From positions 620,001-684,000 of the forward strand of contig OZ287699.1 in assembly GCA_965649825.1 (NCBI GenBank): a stretch of 64,000 nt of DNA, given 5' to 3'. The stretch is from Penicillus capitatus (lineage: Eukaryota > Chlorophyta). Position 1 is the stretch's first letter; each line of letters begins with the position of its first letter. The notes beneath the pieces are model-generated. The model was not told where the DNA came from and did not search any database. It saw only the letters and a list, made by a program, of their open reading frames with translations. This document shows positions 44,722 to 59,130 of this stretch, piece after piece. A program made the position numbers and the translations under genes.

Positions 44722-47700
44722 CAAGCTTTCTCGGCGAGTAGCTCGTTCGCTGTGGAGCTGGATTTGACGGACTGCGTTTCGACAATGGGTGCACATCGCT
44801 GACAGAGGTCTGGAGTGTCAGGGAAGAGGCCAACAGATGTGCAGTAGTTCCAGCACCGTTCGCATTTCAGCCCCTCTGCCTTTTCCACTCCAATCACCAC
44901 ATCACCCACTCCGTCAACCTGTCCTTCAGTGCAGTATGTCGCTGACTTTGCGGTTGATGTATCCGTCCAGTGGGCTTGGGAAACAATGAAAGTGTATCGC
45001 AACTCATCGACGCCGTTCTCAGCAAACGCAGCTTCAAAAACGGAAGGATCGGGTACATTGATAAGGAGCTTTGCCTCGAGGGAAGATCCGATGAACTTCC
45101 CATCGCGTGCCGTCTCCAGAGCTTTTGTCACGATCTCTCTCAATCGGAGAACGGCATCCCATGATTGCGACTCTTCCTCCAATAACTCCTCTTTCCATTC
45201 TGTCTTTGCCATCAGCCATCCTGCCTGGAAAACTGAAGCGTGATTGCTTGGATACGGTAGATGATTCCAGACATCTTCGGCAAGGTGTGGCAAAACGGGT
45301 GCAATGTAAGATACCAGTCCATGCATCAGCTCATGCAACACCGTCTGACATGCTCTCCTCGAGAACGAATCCGTGCTTTGGATGTAGAGACGATCTTTGG
45401 CCATATCCAAGTAGAAATTGGACAGGTCTGCAGTAACAAAGCGTTGCACCAGAGCATAGAATCGTGAGAACTGAAATGCACTGTAAGCGGCATCAGCTTC
45501 CTGACACACATGGTGCAGTTTGAAGAGGATATAGCGATCGACTTTGGGCAAGCTTCTGATCGGAAGTCCATGCGACGTCGGTTCAAAGTCGTAGAGGTTT
45601 CCCAATAGAAATCGCAGCGTCCCTCGGATCTTCTTGTAAACATCTGCTGTCTGTTTCAAAATGCCTTTGCCAATCATCACATCAGCACTATAGTCGACAC
45701 TTGCTACCCACAATCGCAGAACATCTGCTCCATAAGCTGGATCCTGTTTTTGGTTGTTGCCGCCTTGGATCACAGATCGTGGATCGATCACGTTTCCCAA
45801 ACTCTTCGACATCTTCCTGCCTTTGTCATCCAGCACGAATCCATGAGTCAGCACCTGTTTGTAAGGAGCAATGCCGTTCGTTGCGACACTCGTCAAGAGG
45901 GAGCTCTGAAACCATCCCCTGTGCTGATCCGATCCCTCTAGGTACAGATCCGAAGGATACTGTAGTTGACGATCGTCTTGCAAAACGGCAGCCCAACTCG
46001 TTCCGGAATCAAACCAAACGTCCATTGTATCCTCTCCCTTCCTTAACCTTGGTGCCAGATGGGCCATCTCTTCTGGGAGCAGTTCATCAATCGAGAGTTT
46101 CCACCAAGCATCGGAGCCGTGTTCTGCAACGATTTTTCGGACGTGCTGAATTGTCTGATCCGTCATGAGTGGCTCTCCTGTTTGGATGTCGTAGAAGGCA
46201 GGAATTGGCAGACCCCAACGCCTTTGGCGCGAGATGCACCAGTCTGAACGGCTCTTGGTCATTGCTGTGATTCGATTGATTCCTCCAGCTGGATACCAGG
46301 ATACCGTCTGAATAGCTGACAGAGCTGCTTCCCGAAAACGATCGATCGATGCGAACCACTGATCAGTGGCTCGGAAGATAATGGGCTTCTTCGTGCGCCA
46401 GTCGTAGGGGTATTTGTGTTGGTAAGGCTCCTGCTTCAGCAGCAAGCCACTTTCTTCCAATGCATCCAGCACCGCCTTGTTTCCATCGGAGAGCACTTTC
46501 ATGCCTGAGAACTGCCCGGCCGCTTCTGTGAACGTGCCAGATTCGTCAACAGGCGAGAACACCTCGAGGTCGTACTTCACACCCACCACGAAATCTTCTT
46601 GTCCGTGACCAGGGGCCGTGTGAACCAGCCCTGTTCCGCTCTCTGTGGTAATATAGTCCCCTCCGATGACGACAGGTTGAATCAGATCAGCCTCGAAGGG
46701 GTGCTTATACTTCAGCCCCTCCAGCTGCTCTCCTTTGACAGATGCGACCAGCCGAAAGCTCAGTCCAAATTTCTCCTCTAAGTTTTCTAAGAGATCGCTG
46801 GCAATGACCAGTCGTTGTGGTCGTTTCTCTATCGCGCCCTGCAGCTCGACGATGGCATAGTCCAAGTCTTTGTTGACGGCGACAGCACGATTGGCTGGAA
46901 GCGTCCAAGGAGTGGTTGTCCAAATGGCAAGATGTGTGACATCCTCTCCAAGAATGGCATCCTCGTCGATCGTTTCGAGTGCCACGTAGCAGCTCTGAGA
47001 TGTGTGACCGTCTGGGTATTCGAGCTCAGATTCAGCCAGAGCTGTCCGGGAAGAAGGACTCCAATGCACTGGCTTTCTTCCTCTGTAAATGTTCCCTTCC
47101 TTAACCATTCTGGAAAAGACATCCAACTGAGCCGCTTCGTATTCTGGCGACAGCGTCAAGTATGGCGCCTCCCAGTCAGCCCAGACCCCAAATCGCTTGA
47201 ACTGTTCTCTCTGAGCCTGAACGGCCTCCATCGCAAAGCTGGCTGCCTTCGAACGCAGTTCCAGCGCAGAAATCAAAGCTCTCTCTTTCATGGACAACGT
47301 CTGAAGGACCTTGAGTTCGACAGGAAGTCCATGTGTGTCCCATCCCGGCACGTACTTCGCTTTCTTGCCCTTCATGAGCTGGTACTTGTTGATGAAATCT
47401 TTGAGAATCTTGTTCAATGCATGACCGCAATGCAGATCGCCATTGGCGTAAGGAGGGCCATCGTGAAGCGTAAAGGTGCCCTCTGTATTGCCCTCGACCA
47501 ACGATTCATAGATCTTTAGTTCTTCCCAGAAACTCTGGATCTCCGGCTCGCGGACGAGCGAATTGGCCCGCATGCCGAATTCTGTCTGAGGTAAAGAGAC
47601 TGTGTGTTCGTATTTGTTTGCCTCTCGCCCCTTGCCTTTTCGAGCAGCGACGGTCGAGTTTTTTATCGAATCGACGAAGCGCATCCGAACCGTCTGTTTG

Positions 47701-47750
47701 GAAAACAGCTGGCAGATCATGGGACATGGTGTTACAGATTTGCGCAACAT
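44721..47750 (-). CDS. IARS2: isoleucyl-tRNA synthetase, bacterial/organellar type
   Basis: Charges tRNA-Ile in mitochondria and/or plastid. A single exon of 1009 aa from the ATG at 47750. The signature YANGDLHCGH (HIGH box) is near residue 101-110 and KGRKMSKSLGN near 645. The editing domain includes TTTPWTLPANRAVAV and the C terminus has a bacterial-type zinc site (CERCWNYC...CQRC). The first 45 residues are basic and Cys/Ser/Thr-rich, consistent with an organelle presequence. Bacterial-type length and the C-terminal zinc finger separate it from cytosolic IleRS. The open frame extends upstream to 47789 only through a non-ATG codon. Its stop TGA shares a base with the next gene's ATG. Confidence 0.93.
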   Translation of the reverse strand: MLRKSVTPCPMICQLFSKQTVRMRFVDSIKNSTVAARKGKGREANKYEHTVSLPQTEFGMRANSLVREPEIQSFWEELKIYESLVEGNTEGTFTLHDGPPYANGDLHCGHALNKILKDFINKYQLMKGKKAKYVPGWDTHGLPVELKVLQTLSMKERALISALELRSKAASFAMEAVQAQREQFKRFGVWADWEAPYLTLSPEYEAAQLDVFSRMVKEGNIYRGRKPVHWSPSSRTALAESELEYPDGHTSQSCYVALETIDEDAILGEDVTHLAIWTTTPWTLPANRAVAVNKDLDYAIVELQGAIEKRPQRLVIASDLLENLEEKFGLSFRLVASVKGEQLEGLKYKHPFEADLIQPVVIGGDYITTESGTGLVHTAPGHGQEDFVVGVKYDLEVFSPVDESGTFTEAAGQFSGMKVLSDGNKAVLDALEESGLLLKQEPYQHKYPYDWRTKKPIIFRATDQWFASIDRFREAALSAIQTVSWYPAGGINRITAMTKSRSDWCISRQRRWGLPIPAFYDIQTGEPLMTDQTIQHVRKIVAEHGSDAWWKLSIDELLPEEMAHLAPRLRKGEDTMDVWFDSGTSWAAVLQDDRQLQYPSDLYLEGSDQHRGWFQSSLLTSVATNGIAPYKQVLTHGFVLDDKGRKMSKSLGNVIDPRSVIQGGNNQKQDPAYGADVLRLWVASVDYSADVMIGKGILKQTADVYKKIRGTLRFLLGNLYDFEPTSHGLPIRSLPKVDRYILFKLHHVCQEADAAYSAFQFSRFYALVQRFVTADLSNFYLDMAKDRLYIQSTDSFSRRACQTVLHELMHGLVSYIAPVLPHLAEDVWNHLPYPSNHASVFQAGWLMAKTEWKEELLEEESQSWDAVLRLREIVTKALETARDGKFIGSSLEAKLLINVPDPSVFEAAFAENGVDELRYTFIVSQAHWTDTSTAKSATYCTEGQVDGVGDVVIGVEKAEGLKCERCWNYCTSVGLFPDTPDLCQRCAPIVETQSVKSSSTANELLAEKA

Positions 47751-48042
47751 GAAGGGCAACACAGTACTAAACGACACAGGGTACACCAACCGCGTGATCC
47801 TCGTGATGTGACAACGATCTACATGACACCGTAACAGACGAGAATGTTCATCGACCGCGTCGCCATCGACAGCCTTCGATCAACAAAGAACAAGCGATTT
47901 CCAATTTGCAAATCCCAATAAAAAATGGAGTCCGTGTCCGTGTTCCTTCGTCTTTCTGTGGGGTGCGAATGTGACTTCTTCCCTCTACATTTGGTCGATG
48001 ATCGGGGTCAGTTATTGTTTGACCGCTCAGAGATTTTGGCGC

Positions 48043-49489
48043 TCAGAGTCCTGCGATGCACGTCGTGTGTGGATTGAACCATGAAGTGGGCATCGCCGTC
48101 TTGCGGCTGTGGCCATTCAGATGATAAATACGCAACTCGGCGTTGTAGAATTCCTCCTCTTCCGCAAGTGGCAGCTGCAGAAATGCACTCATGAAGTGCC
48201 CATGCGAAACGACAGCGATTCTGGATTCTGGACTGCATTCGATAACCGAATCAAAAAGTCCGTCGTCAGCTTAGAGACACGTACCGGCCGAGGAGGAATC
48301 TCCTGAACCTCATGCAGCGAACGGAGAACTCCATGTCGCTTTCGCCTTCGGGTTGATTGCATTGATCGAAAGGGACGTCCTTATCGTGTTGAACAAGAGA
48401 AAAGTCGATTCCCGGGAATTGACGCTGTGCATCTGTCAATCTTCTTCTCTTGTTCGGCAAGACGCCATCGCCTAAACAGTGCGATTCAGAACGGTTCGTA
48501 TCGACATCGTCGCGTTACCCATTCGCTCGCGACAGTCTTCGTGCGCGATCATAGGAGGCACCGCACCAGACTTCAGAAATCCACGCGAGGCGCTCTGTAG
48601 GTTGTAGACAGACTCCTGCGCTGTCATCAGGATCGAGGCTGTTGCGGGACGCTCGAAAGCGGGAGATGGAACCCCGAAGACACCCACGGCTGTCTCCATG
48701 GCGCGTGACAAAGTCGACGTTACGACAATCTATTGGCACTCAGAGGTGTCAAGAGGGAGGGGAGGATACAAGAACTGGGGGACACACGTCTGGAGGCGGA
48801 AGTGACTGCATATGGCGTCGAAGGGCTGTCACTTGCGACCACCCGCGCGGCGTCAACCGCTGATCCTCTATCCATTGTGCGACGCGGCAGGTGTTGCAGT
48901 AAGCAGTGCCGTGGCGTATAAAGTAGATCACTTTGGCGCCTGGACAGAGGAATCGGCTCGGCGACGGACTCCCTGTGCGCGCAGACTGGACACGACGTCG
49001 CGTTGGCGATTTCGCCGCCTCGGGAACCTCGGGCGACAACTTCGAACTGGACAAGCTGGGTTTCGTTGGAAGATGCGTTCCTGTTTCAGCGTGACCGAAT
49101 GAGAGAAGCTCTTTGAGCAAATCGCGGCATTTACGGGTCCACACTTGGTAACGGTTTCTGAAGACGTCGAACCAGTGGAGTGATGCCTCGGTCGCCTGAG
49201 AATCATCGACATCCTCGACATCGGCCGTTTGCTTCTCTTGGCGAGATGTATCGTGCGCAAGTCCGCGAAGATCGCCGACGCCTATCTTCCATTCTCCTGT
49301 TGATGGTCTTCCGTGACTGGATGTGTTCTTGTGTGTTCCGCCAAGGCTCCACTGTCGCATGGACATCTCATCTGTTGGAAAACATACGCTGACTCGACAT
49401 CGTGTAGATTCAACGTGCCTCGACTGTGGCGCTCGAGATGATGTTATGGTTGGAACACATCGGCGTTTAATATTGGCAGATGATAGCAT
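48043..49489 (-). CDS. histidine phosphatase (phosphoglycerate-mutase-like) protein
   Basis: Acid-phosphatase/PGM superfamily protein of the plant 'PGM-like' group. Exons: 49489-48770, 48729-48519, 48471 to about 48320, and 48269-48043. The catalytic RHG motif is in IYFIRHGTAYCN. Family blocks follow: RLTPRGW, TSTLSRAMETAVGVF, PMIAHEDCRERMG, RRRLTDAQRQFPGIDFSL and VVSHGHFMSAF with the second catalytic His. Introns 1 and 2 are 40 and 47 nt. The last join needs phase 1 into CTGACGAC after TAAG, but no GT donor fits; a GC donor such as at 48318 would, so this boundary is open. The N-terminal 150 residues before the RHG motif are unrecognised and may be over-extended. Confidence 0.8.
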
Positions 49490-50124
49490 TGCGGAGAAAG
49501 TGCATCGTTTTTTAGGCGGACAGACAGACAGTCGGGTATGTTCATTGCGTTGTCATTCGCTCACTCTTTCCAAGTCTTTCATCGCTATCCGTCGAAAGAG
49601 TCAACACCAAATGCACGGACGATCGAGTGAGGGCCTTCGCGGGACACGTCGCTTAGAGCGGAGAGAAGAATAACTTCGAGGGTTGGGTATGTATGCAGTT
49701 CTCCCTTATTGTGCGCTCAATTGTGCCGAACAAATACTGGCCAGTGCAGATCGAGCATACTTTTCTCGCTTCATAAAGAAAGCAGAGGCGTTCTTCTCGA
49801 CAATGCTTTCCCTGTCTCAGACGGAGGTTGTTATGAAACCCAACGATTCGACGATATTCAGAGTCGTTTGTCAATTCAGACCTTTTCCTAATAGTTCAAC
49901 AAAACCAACCGCATGTTTACAAGGGATCTGAGTACACATTACCACACAGCTAGCTGCAGACCGCGAATAAGCGCCACAGAAGGTGGGCCCTCAAAAGGGG
50001 ACAGGCCTTCATTACGTCTGCTCTCATCTGTCTTTCGTAAATCCTATCCACTTAGGGACGATAGCCGCCGCTCAAGAATCTTTTACACTGGAAACACTCA
50101 TAAAACCTCGAGCGAGTTCTTTCT
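49490..50124. other. unresolved minus-strand coding fragment
   Basis: On the minus strand around 49710-49820, a frame reading ESIVEKNASAFFMKREKYAR and SALASICSAQLSAQ then stop looks coding and begins right after a CAG acceptor. I could not find its upstream exon in phase. The rest has only short frames. Confidence 0.3.
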
Positions 50125-50478
50125 TCATTTGTCCTTTCGCTGCTTGAACATTGAGCAGTTTCTCACGTACTTTTCGTTTTGCCTGTGGGAATCTTCCAGT
50201 ACATCTCGCCGTATTTCTCGACGCGGTTTCACGTTCTGTATCCTTTTGAGCAGCCTGAGATTCTCCGTTTCAATCTTGACCATTTCCTTTCTCCGATTTG
50301 TCGACGAATGCGAAACAGGCATGCGTTGTCGGTAAACCGAGTGCTGCTCCTTGGGCAGCGTATCCGACGAACGCGACTGAATTCGGCTCAGGCGATCGAT
50401 GAGACTTGCATTTTCGCGAACGATTTCTTGCAGCTCCTTCTTCGAATGGCTGTAATCGGAACGTAATTGCGGCTTTGC
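50125..50478 (-). CDS. CFAP97D-family flagellar protein, 3' exon
   Basis: The last exon (118 codons with stop) of a protein like CFAP97D1, a small axonemal protein. It begins AKPQL, matching the family's 'HxxxIxxAKPxVD' segment. It has two spaced I-x-x-E-N-x-x-L-x-x-R-I motifs (ELQEIVRENASLIDRLSRI; KIETENLRLLKRI), S-x-N-R before the second, then KP and EKYVRN, matching the family's DWxxxxxYIRN end. A TTCTTAG acceptor immediately precedes the exon. The 5' exon(s) should lie between 50479 and about 51100, but I could not place them in phase. With dynein LC1 it supports a flagellated cell. Confidence 0.7.
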   Translation of the reverse strand, partial: AKPQLRSDYSHSKKELQEIVRENASLIDRLSRIQSRSSDTLPKEQHSVYRQRMPVSHSSTNRRKEMVKIETENLRLLKRIQNVKPRREIRRDVLEDSHRQNEKYVRNCSMFKQRKDK

Positions 50479-51119
50479 CTAAGAACAGCAGGATATCTGA
50501 AACTGTGTCGTTGTTCACCATCTCTCAGCATTCATTACTCGAGGAATACAAGGAGGCGATGAAAATGTCAAATGCTTGGTGGCATCGCTAGCCGTCGCTC
50601 TTCAAAAGATTCTTGTCGAGCACCCACACGAGCGGTATCGATTCGACGTTACCGTTGGCCAGTCATCTCTAGACCGATGGCGTCGGCGTCGGCGTCGTCG
50701 TTTCTTCCTCGATTTGTCCAAGCAGATTTCTTGCCTCTCAGATTTGCTTTGCAGGCAATATATTGGCGTTCATTTCGACAACATGCACACAGGCAAGCAC
50801 AGAATATCGGTATTGTGAAATCTGCGCAATGTCATACCGACTGTACATTTCTATCATTTTCATGGTCAGCTCAAACGCATCGCCCCAGGCGGTTAGAGGT
50901 GCTTTCCAACGGACGTTTTCTCTTTGAGCGTCTGTATGTGACGGTTGGCAGTTCTTTGCAGCTTGTGTTGACAGTGACCTCATAGAAACAGTCCTGAAGT
51001 TCAACTTTACCTACACAAGCTTTTCTACTGGGCTGCGTTAAGTTGGTGGGCTCTTCTGACGCTTTTTTAACTTACTTCCTTTACACTCGAGCGTCGCTTC
51101 CGGCTAGAGACGTAGCGAT
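50479..51119. other. probable 5' part of the CFAP97D gene and a divergent promoter
   Basis: A minus-strand frame 50738-51004 could belong to the upstream exon(s) but shows no conserved motif. The plus-strand gene starts at 51120. Confidence 0.3.
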
Positions 51120-52426
51120 ATGGCTCCAGCAGACTATCAGAGCCGAGAGTTTATGATAGGTCTGCTACGCGACGCAAAAGTCGACGAGGAGATAGTGGAA
51201 GATATCGCTGATGCCTGTGAACTGGCTGAGTTCTCTGTTTTCAGTCTTGCCTCAGAAGAGATTCCCGTCAAGACACTTGCGGAAAAGCTGTACCTGACAA
51301 AGCAGGAAGCTTTTGCTCTAAGACATGTCGCTGCGGCACGTCTAGAGATGAACTCCGATCCGTCTGCCACCGCAAAACCGTCTCAAATCCACCCACTGCC
51401 TGATTTCTCGTACCATGCATTCATCCACGTATGGGCTTCGATCCAAGCTTCTTTTTTCCACAGGAAGATGATATCTGTCCATGTTGTTGCATCCCACACG
51501 GACGCGCGTCATGAAAGGGGGAGGTCTATGTTCTCTATTGGTCCGTGACTCTGACGTTCACTCTGTCGAGGAATCACAACGTCTTGTCTGTATCCAGAGA
51601 GTTTTCTTGGGAGGGACTGCGAGAAGAAGAAGGTCTGTACCAGCTCAAGTGGCGGTGGCGAAATGGGATGTCACTGGACGGACAGCGCAACAGATCACGA
51701 AGCATCATCCATAGACAATATGGTGGAGGATGCGCCCAACGACTATATGTGCCCCAGACGACGACCCTTGCGTCTGCCAACAACGAAGCAGGGTATGCAA
51801 AAGAAAGGCACTAGAGTGGGCATTTCTCTAACAGATCAGGCTCTCGCTGATCATGATCGAAGTGCGCACCTGTTATGTCTCACACGTTCCATCAGCTATG
51901 GTCTAGTGTTCCCAGATTGCCGTCCCTTTGTGCCTCGTTTGCAGTTGGAAGATGCTGGTTTGTCTTATGGTCCTCCAAACTCTGTATGTCCATCCTATAC
52001 GACGTTAAATTCCCTGACGCCATCTGAGCTGGAGCAGCTGGCGGATTTGCCTGTGGATTACCAGCATCTGATGTCCAGAAGGGCAAAGTTGGTCAGTGAA
52101 GGAACGGAAAAGGCAAACAATCAAAAGCATCGTGGAGATTTGGGGGAGATAAAGGCGACGAAAGGAAAACATAACAAGAAAGCTCAGGTTTCGGAAATCC
52201 CTCCGCTGCCATCCTACAGAAACGTCAGCCATTGTATTCATAAAACAACAGCTTGCTTCGAGGTAGGCAGACGAACGACATCTCACACAGTCACTTCTGA
52301 AACGTCCTCCTGAATCTACAGGCAAGGAAGAAAGCATTGAAAGAACATCAAGAACACAGAGCAAAGATGATGGAGCTTGCAAAGGAACCATCAACGACGG
52401 TTAGTGCCTTTGTCTGTATTGGGTGA
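51120..52426 (+). CDS. hypothetical multi-exon protein
   Basis: Not recognised. The first exon from 51120 (MAPADYQSREFMIGLLRDAK...) encodes an acidic helical domain to about 51400. An overlapping frame near 51436-51480 (GFDPSFFFPQEDDICPCC) also looks coding, so at least two short introns lie between 51400 and 51660, with exact joins unclear. A long exon follows, containing SIDNMVEDAPNDYMCPRRR and LTPSELEQLADLPVDYQHLM, to 52262. A 59-nt intron (52263-52321, GTAGGC...CTACAG) then leads to a final Lys/Glu-rich exon (52322-52426; ARKKALKEHQEHRAKMMELA). The protein appears cytosolic or nuclear; no function is inferred. Confidence 0.55.
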
Positions 52427-53303
52427 AATTGAGTGTTGTGTATGATGTCCAGCAAAAAAACAAATCAAAATTGTCAAAGAGATCAACGTCCAGACTTTGT
52501 AGACACACCAAAGCATCACTGGTGTGTTCTCCCTTGGGGTGTTATTGTCTCCGAAGCACGCTGCTTTTGTAGGCTTGGATGGATATGCGTGTGATCAGGA
52601 AGGAGGACAGCCCTATCCCGCGAAACGCTAACAGCACCTCAACAAGTGCATCATCTCGTGACCACGGTCTTGCGTTTGTTGATAGAAGATTGTGTGTTTC
52701 TATGTCTACAGTCCCCTCCATATTGCAAGTCGTTGTTTTGACGGACCGTTACTAAAGTCTTTTTCCTGACGACCCCATCCATCCTATGCGTTTTTACCAG
52801 CTTTTCTACTTTTGACAACATCGTCCAGCAAATAATCTTCGACTGTAAGGATATTGCGTATCTTTTTTGTTTGTTGTTTCTCTCGGATCTCAGGTCGCTA
52901 AAGGCATTGCTTTTGTTCTTCTACGCTTGTCTGCTGTCAAATCAGACAGTCGATCCAACTATGTTCTTTTCATACCGTGTGGGGATAAATCTTCCATGCA
53001 CTTCTCAGATGCGCCTTATTTTTCGAGCAATAGCCACTGTTTTCTTTGAGAACCGAGGTTTCTATTTGATTTGACCTGTTATACGCCACGCATGGAATAC
53101 AAACAAGTGACAGACATACCGAAAAGAAAATGCGCGACGTCTTGTGACTTAACTCATTCGTTGTCTTGACTAAAATGTGGAAGCCTGCACCGACGACCGT
53201 GTGCGACGATTGTGTCGGAAACGCAAGGAGACGATCGAAGTGGACTGTTGCCCAACTACATTTCTCTCAACATATGCTGTGACCTTCGTGGGCGACAAAT
53301 AAA
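52427..53303. other. no gene recognised
   Basis: Only short frames (52867-53049; 53212-53394), none with domains or splice support. The sequence is somewhat T-rich. Confidence 0.45.
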
Positions 53304-53647
53304 TTACGATCCCAACGTTACACAAGGCAATAATAAAGTCCTTAAAGCCGATGTCAAAGTGCCATCCATCCAAATACGTCGAACGGTGTCATAGATAAGA
53401 CTTCCAGCGTCGTGACGTCCACGCTCGAGAACACAGACGAGTGACGGGGTCAAATCACCTGCGACAAGGGCAGAGGCAAGATGCGCGCTGTCATCGACGG
53501 ATATCGCGGGCATCGCGCTGAATCTCTCGAAGCGCGCGGTCACAGTGTCCGGCAGTATTCCGCCCGCGGTGTTCGGCTCATGATACGTTGCGATGGAATA
53601 TCCTTGCAGGCAGATTCCGAAAACAGAATGGCGCGGGCGACATCCAT
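53304..53647 (-). CDS. small hypothetical protein, two exons
   Basis: Not recognised. Exon 1 is 53647-53544 (MDVARAILFSESACKDIPSQ...). A 56-nt intron (GTGACC...GACAG) joins it in phase to 53487-53304 (AHLASALVAGDLTPSLVCVLERGRHDAGSLIYDTVRRIW), giving 95 aa. Exon 2 has strong coding character. The upstream side also has an open basic frame, so the start may differ. Confidence 0.4.
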
Positions 53648-55361
53648 GATTAACAGAGAACGAAAAGACGTTTCTGTACTTAAGCATACAAATAAACGCA
53701 TAGTGCCTGCTGTGATCGTTCATTGCGCGCAAACCGAAGGATGGCCGATGATCGAAGACCGCGGAGGCGCATGGCGACGGCCAACGCGAACACCCGACCG
53801 ACCGATCCTGCGATCCGACAGCGATCGTCGTGAGATCGATATCTCATGAGAATGAAAAGCGTTCTTTCTCGGGAACGCTGAGAGATGATTTAAACAGACG
53901 GAGACAATGTTCGATCCACCACCACAGAAATCTCGAACTCGATGCCAGAGTAATCCAATCGACCGCCATCTATATCTGCTTTATCGATGATGATCTTTGA
54001 GTGTGTTCTATGTAGATTCTGTCGATTTCTAAAAGACGACTTCATTCTATCTATACTTTCTGGTGCCAGGTCCTGCAACGAAGGATCATCATCTCTAACA
54101 TTCTCGTACAGTGTCACACGATCAGAGCATCGAGTGGATCTGAAATCAGCAAGCAACCTTGATCGCACCCAGAACATGCGTCGTCTTCAGCCCTTACGAT
54201 TCTTGGTAGAGGATCGCCGAAGGAAACATCGTATCGTGAGATTGACGGAAGAGGGGAAGGGTCGGACACAAACAAATGACGGTGTCCTGTGAATCTGCCT
54301 GCCTCTGACCATCATCATCATGAAGCGTCGCCCAGAGATGTTTGTTTGTTGTCCGACAAAGAGCTTTAAACTCAAGACATTCGTTCAATTGACAAAAGGC
54401 ATGAACTGTTTGTTGATTATTGGCATGTTTGGCTTCGGCTTTTTGGATGGATCTAAAAAGGTCCCCCGGCGTTTTGCTTCTGGATTTCTCTTTAGATGTA
54501 TGTATGTATGTATGTACACGCACGCACGTCAACAATCGATAGACATCTGTGAGCATTTGTTTTTTGAGAATCGGCTGTTTTGTGTTCGCATCTGGGCAAT
54601 GACAGAGCGCGTGGATCGATGAGAGATGTGTCCAACACATTGCAAGCAAACCAAGATATCAAACAGATTTCAGCAAAGTCCATACGTATTGAATTGATTC
54701 TGATTTTTAAGCATGCAAACGTTACATAGTTCTCAATGGAGAGAGGTTATTCTCAGAGAGTCAATCAGTCGTCCATCAGTCAGAGTTCTGAAATAGATTC
54801 AACAACAGGCAGCGGGAATGGAAGTGTCCAATTATGAGTAACTGAGACAACTCATTCATGAGGACCCAACGAAATGAATGTATGTACACCACCACTACCA
54901 TCACCACCACCATCACCAACGATGATGCTGATGATGCTGAACGTTATGCAGACTGTAAACAGCAGTGGCAGCAGCAGAAGAAGACGTCGATGTAACCCAC
55001 CAACACAATGAGATCAGACGTCCACCATCGAACGCATCGGATGAGAACATATGAATGTTGTCACTTCTGGAGACTGGCAGGAAAGTGCAGATCATCAAAA
55101 TCAAAGATTAAACAATCCAACCAGAATGATCGTGGGCTGAGATGCAGTGGCACAGTTGAAAAAACGTGGACATAAAACATGAAAAGAAACTCGATTCTGC
55201 TTTTGAGAGTTCGATTGTTGGCTTGGGTGTCGGACAGGCAACCTAGGCAACCTCTTGACTTTCAATTCGCACCTCGGGTACATTCCTGACACAGTGAAGG
55301 ATTTCAAAAACCGATGGGGAATTAGAAAATATGATGGATGATGATAGATGCGCATGGCCTT
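53648..55361. other. no gene recognised; simple repeats
   Basis: Open frames are short; 53890-54177 minus (95 aa) has no known domain. A (GTAT)n run near 54496-54516 and CCA/CAC triplet-rich DNA near 54888-54920 are visible. Confidence 0.4.
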
Positions 55362-58565
<3,204 letters not shown>

Positions 58566-59130
58566 CGTGACAACGTCGGTGTCCTGCCTGTATTCCTTAT
58601 TTCTTTGAAGAGAATACGAAACTTTTGTTGTTGCGAACCACCGAACAGGTGAAGCGGCGGTCTGTCAATTCCAACGGCGATTATTCCCGGAAACGTTTTT
58701 ACAAAGCACTCAAAAAGAAAGAGAACAGCAACGGAGACAAAACAACAACGCTTGCGATGAGATGCTGAACAAACGAACGAACGCACGAACGCTCGAAGCG
58801 AGAGAACATGCAATCTGTGGCGAAGTTCGTCAAGAACACGGCGATGGAACCCTCTGAAGCAACTGACACGACTTTGGCTGGACATCACCTCGCGCGGCAC
58901 TCGTCTCTGCCGCTGTGAATTATTAACGCACTCATTCGAAAACGCGTCGTCGCTACCCTCCTCTCCACGAACAATCGTTCTGACGTCTTTTTCTCGCCAC
59001 CTGCTGTGACGCGTGTGTGCGTTCGTTCGTTCGCATCTTTGCCACTTCAGCGGTCTTCGCCTTCCTCGCCGGTTATTGCCTGTCTTGCCGACGGTCCGCA
59101 TCGTCGATCTTTGTATCGAGGCACGTCCAC
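58566..59130. promoter_or_regulatory. divergent intergenic/5' leader region
   Basis: It separates the kinase (minus) from the coiled-coil gene (plus). Open frames run through it on both strands but lack ATG-started, conserved sequence. It includes short CGTT/AACG repeats near 58771-58790 and 59018-59032. Confidence 0.4.

Noticed and set aside
44722-44796. Upstream extension of the USP-like gene into the IleRS coding region (from 44796)
   Set aside because: It would overlap the conserved IleRS C terminus by 75 nt and has no conserved content; the ATG at 44721 is simpler.
54496-54530. GTAT/GTAC repeat as a possible CRISPR-like or regulatory array
   Set aside because: It is a plain microsatellite with no spacers.
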